Assembly (NCBI GenBank): GCA_964454025.1
Contig: CAYVRP010000024.1
Span: 17,497-81,496, forward strand
Source: JAFGBI01 sp964454025
GTDB lineage: Bacteria > Myxococcota_A > Polyangia > Polyangiales > Polyangiaceae
DNA: 64,000 nucleotides
Direction: 5' to 3'
The notes beneath the pieces were generated by a model. That model was not told the DNA's origin. It made no database searches and was given only the letters and a program-made list of their open reading frames with translations. Made by a program: the position numbers and the translations under genes. Below are positions 62,156-64,000 of this stretch, in pieces (the first letter of the stretch is position 1; each line of letters opens with the position of its first letter).

Positions 62156-63196
62156 TCAGACGTGGAAGCGAAAGTGCACGATGTCGCCGTCCTGGATGAC
62201 GTAGTCCTTTCCCTCGACGCGGAGCTTGCCAAGCTCCTTCATCCGCGCTTCGGTGCCGACCTCGATGAACTCGTCGTAGCGCATCACCTCGGCACGGATG
62301 AAGCCCCGTTCGATGTCGGAGTGCACTCGTCCCGCCGCCCGCGGCGCCTTGCTCCCGCGGCGCACGGGCCACGCCCGGACCTCGTCCTCGCCAACGGTGA
62401 TGAAGCTGATGTAGTCGAGCAGGGCGTAGGCGCGCTGGATGAGGCGGGCCGCCGCCGGCTCGCTCACGCCGAGATCGGCCAAGAACTCCCGCTGCTCCTC
62501 CGGCGCGAGCGCGGCCAGCTCCGCCTCGATGGCGGCGCACGCGATCATCACGCTGAGCTGGCGCTCGCCCGCCGCGGCCTCCAGCGTCGGCGGCACGCCC
62601 CGGACCACGTCCGCCTCCGCCGCGTTCAGCACCACGAGGAGCGGGCGTCGGGAGAGGAACGCGAACGAAGACACCTCGCGCTCCTCCTCGGGGGCGAGGT
62701 CGACGCGGCGCAGCGGCACCTCGGCCTGGAGAGCAGCGTTCAGCCGGTCGAGCACCGCCCTCTCGCGATCGTGCCCGGCCTCCTTCCGGAGGCGCTCGAG
62801 GCGTCGCTCCACCATCACCAGATCGTTGAGGATGAGCTCGGACTCGAAGTCGGCGAGCTCCCGCACCGGGTCCGGCGCGCTCCCGTCGAGCCCGACGAAA
62901 CCGCGCAGGACGAGCACCAGCGCGTCCGCCTCGCGGAGCGCGTTGAGGGTGGCGGGGTCGAAGCCCCCGCCCTTGCCGCGCGAGCCGGGGACGTCGACGA
63001 ACAGCACCTCGGCGTAGACCGTGCGCCGGGGCTTGAAGATCGCCGACAGGCGATCGATCCGGGCGTCGGGCACCTTGATCACGCCGAGGTTGGGCCTGTC
63101 CCCGCGTCCGCCGCCGGTCTGCGCGTGCTGACCCGTGAGGGCGTTGAAGAAGGTGGTCTTGCCGGTCTGGGCGAAGCCAACGAGGCCTGCTTTCAT
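62156..63196 (-). CDS. ychF: YchF/Obg-like ATPase
   Basis: 346 residues from the ATG at 63196, MKAGLVGFAQTGKTTFFNAL, which carries the P-loop (AQTGKTT). The switch region VDVPGSRGKGGGFD and the ATP-specifying NAAE (in VVLNAAEADV; GTPases have NKxD) are present. A coiled-coil helical domain lies in the middle, and the C-terminus is the TGS domain (VRAWPVRRGSKAPRAAGRVH, YVIQDGDIVHFRFHV). YchF binds ribosomes and is linked to stress and redox responses. Somewhat shorter than E. coli YchF (363). The open frame upstream to 63355 was not taken because it lacks the family N-terminus. Confidence 0.93.
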   Translation of the reverse strand: MKAGLVGFAQTGKTTFFNALTGQHAQTGGGRGDRPNLGVIKVPDARIDRLSAIFKPRRTVYAEVLFVDVPGSRGKGGGFDPATLNALREADALVLVLRGFVGLDGSAPDPVRELADFESELILNDLVMVERRLERLRKEAGHDRERAVLDRLNAALQAEVPLRRVDLAPEEEREVSSFAFLSRRPLLVVLNAAEADVVRGVPPTLEAAAGERQLSVMIACAAIEAELAALAPEEQREFLADLGVSEPAAARLIQRAYALLDYISFITVGEDEVRAWPVRRGSKAPRAAGRVHSDIERGFIRAEVMRYDEFIEVGTEARMKELGKLRVEGKDYVIQDGDIVHFRFHV

Positions 63197-63623
63197 CGGA
63201 GCGCTCCGTTCGAACGAGGACGAATGGTGGCGGGGCCACGCGCGCCGCGCAACGAGCAGCGTCATCCTGGGGCGAGGTCGGACGTCTGCGCTGCCCCGCC
63301 GGGCTCGACGCCCGGCGCGCGCGCCCGCCGCGCCCGGCCACGGCGGCGGCCCCACGAGCCGGGGTCGGCGCGCCGTGTCCAGGCGCGCCGCCGTTGCTCC
63401 GCGCGCGAGCCCCGAGCGACGAGCTCCCCAGGCGGCGCGCCCACCACGCGATCCCGGCCGGTCATGTCGGAGCGTGCCCCGCCCGACGCGGCGCTGAACC
63501 GCTGGCGGTGACGAAGCACCCGCGCGGAGACGCGAGCACCCGGCGCCGCCGAGCTGGGCCGGCTCACCGGAAAACGCTTCGCAAGTCGGCGATCCACCAT
63601 GCTAGTCTCACCGCGGACTCGCC
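63197..63623. other. Intergenic stretch, no gene recognised
   Basis: 427 nt between divergent genes. Frames on both strands give Arg/Ala/Pro strings without conserved features; no tRNA, clear promoter or repeat was found. Confidence 0.45.
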
Positions 63624-64000
63624 ATGGCCGACGACCCATCTCGCCCCGGCACGAAAAGCGCGCCACCCCAGCCGCCCCGTCCCGACGGCGCGAGCCGCCC
63701 CGTTCCGCAAGTCCCTCGCCGCCGACCGCCACCGCCGGCGGAGCGCCCCGCCCCCGCGCGGGCCCCCTCCGATGGGCCGGCACCAGGCTCGATCGCACCG
63801 TCCTCGCGACCCGCGCCGCCCCTGCGCGAGGAACCGCGCCCGCCGATCGCGGCCGAGCCCGAGGCGAGCGACCCGGGCGGCGAGTCCCCGCCCCTGCCAC
63901 GGCGGCCGAGGAGCCTCCCGCCTCCCCCGCCTCGGCGCAGCCCCGGCAGCCAGGCGCCGCCGCCGCCGTCGCGCCTGCCCGCCCCCCCACCGCCACCGCG
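63624..64000 (+). CDS. Start of proline-rich protein, cut by window edge
   Basis: An ATG at 63624 opens a frame with no stop to the window end (about 125 codons). The translation is highly Pro/Arg/Ala-rich (MADDPSRPGTKSAPPQPPRP) and disordered, with G/C at nearly all third positions. Myxobacterial membrane or regulatory proteins often begin with such tracts, so this is probably the N-terminus of a larger gene continuing to the right. No ribosome site is evident and no domain is visible yet, so reality is uncertain. Confidence 0.5.
   Translation, partial: MADDPSRPGTKSAPPQPPRPDGASRPVPQVPRRRPPPPAERPAPARAPSDGPAPGSIAPSSRPAPPLREEPRPPIAAEPEASDPGGESPPLPRRPRSLPPPPPRRSPGSQAPPPPSRLPAPPPPP

Noticed and set aside
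63262..63996. Minus-strand frame at the right edge
   Set aside because: Composition is Arg/Gly/Ala-rich with no domains; the opposite proline-rich frame from 63624 fits codon bias better.

Overview
The window is about 70% GC and almost wall-to-wall coding. It looks like a chromosome segment of a Myxococcota bacterium, most probably a Sorangium/Polyangium-type member of the Polyangia. The evidence is lineage-typical: a block of genes with the architecture of the Myxococcus Glt/Nfs trans-envelope (gliding motility / spore-coat) machinery, many Ser/Thr kinases, FHA and PEGA proteins, lipoproteins with Gly/Ser or Ala/Pro linkers, and polysaccharide-directed lipoproteins (CBM3, GH128). This placement is inferred from gene content; no alignments or searches were run.

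Layout. 1-5.9 kb (minus strand): a truncated CBM3 lipoprotein, TatD nuclease, an APC permease, a PrkA-type kinase and a small DsbD-alpha-like lipoprotein. 6.2-9.2 kb (plus): a predicted beta-barrel, a GH128 lipoprotein with DNA-level tandem repeats, and a DEAD-box helicase remnant. 9.2-20.9 kb: Ser/Thr kinase plus coiled-coil zinc-ribbon pair, a CAU tRNA, uvrA (with an altered first zinc finger), a DksA/TraR protein, an AMIN-amidase, a PEGA protein, an FHA-type sigma-54 activator and another predicted outer-membrane protein.

20.9-44.1 kb (minus) is the centrepiece: gltC, gltD, gltE, then gltF and gltG, a TPR lipoprotein, and a 3,781-residue TPR protein matching GltI/AgmK. A divergent Cys-rich lipoprotein lies beyond gltC. 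A tandem pair of outer-membrane barrels resembling GltA/GltB sits at 50.5-52.4 kb, just after ftsY. Several of these transcription units carry sigma-70-like promoters with an identical 18-bp spacer. No GltJ/AgmX, GltH or AglRQS motor gene is recognisable, so the set is either split in the genome or represents a reduced variant.

44.4-64 kb holds YraN, two sensor-like membrane proteins without output domains, two HEAT-repeat proteins, an Ig/carboxypeptidase-regulatory-like protein, ftsY, tRNA-His, a lipoprotein, a PP2C phosphatase, frr, a second Ser/Thr kinase, an FHA-GGDEF cyclase, a ROK sugar kinase, ychF and the start of a proline-rich protein.

How they may work together: GltG has an N-terminal cytoplasmic FHA domain, and the window encodes two Ser/Thr kinases and a PP2C phosphatase. 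Phospho-dependent control of the envelope machine is therefore plausible but unproven.
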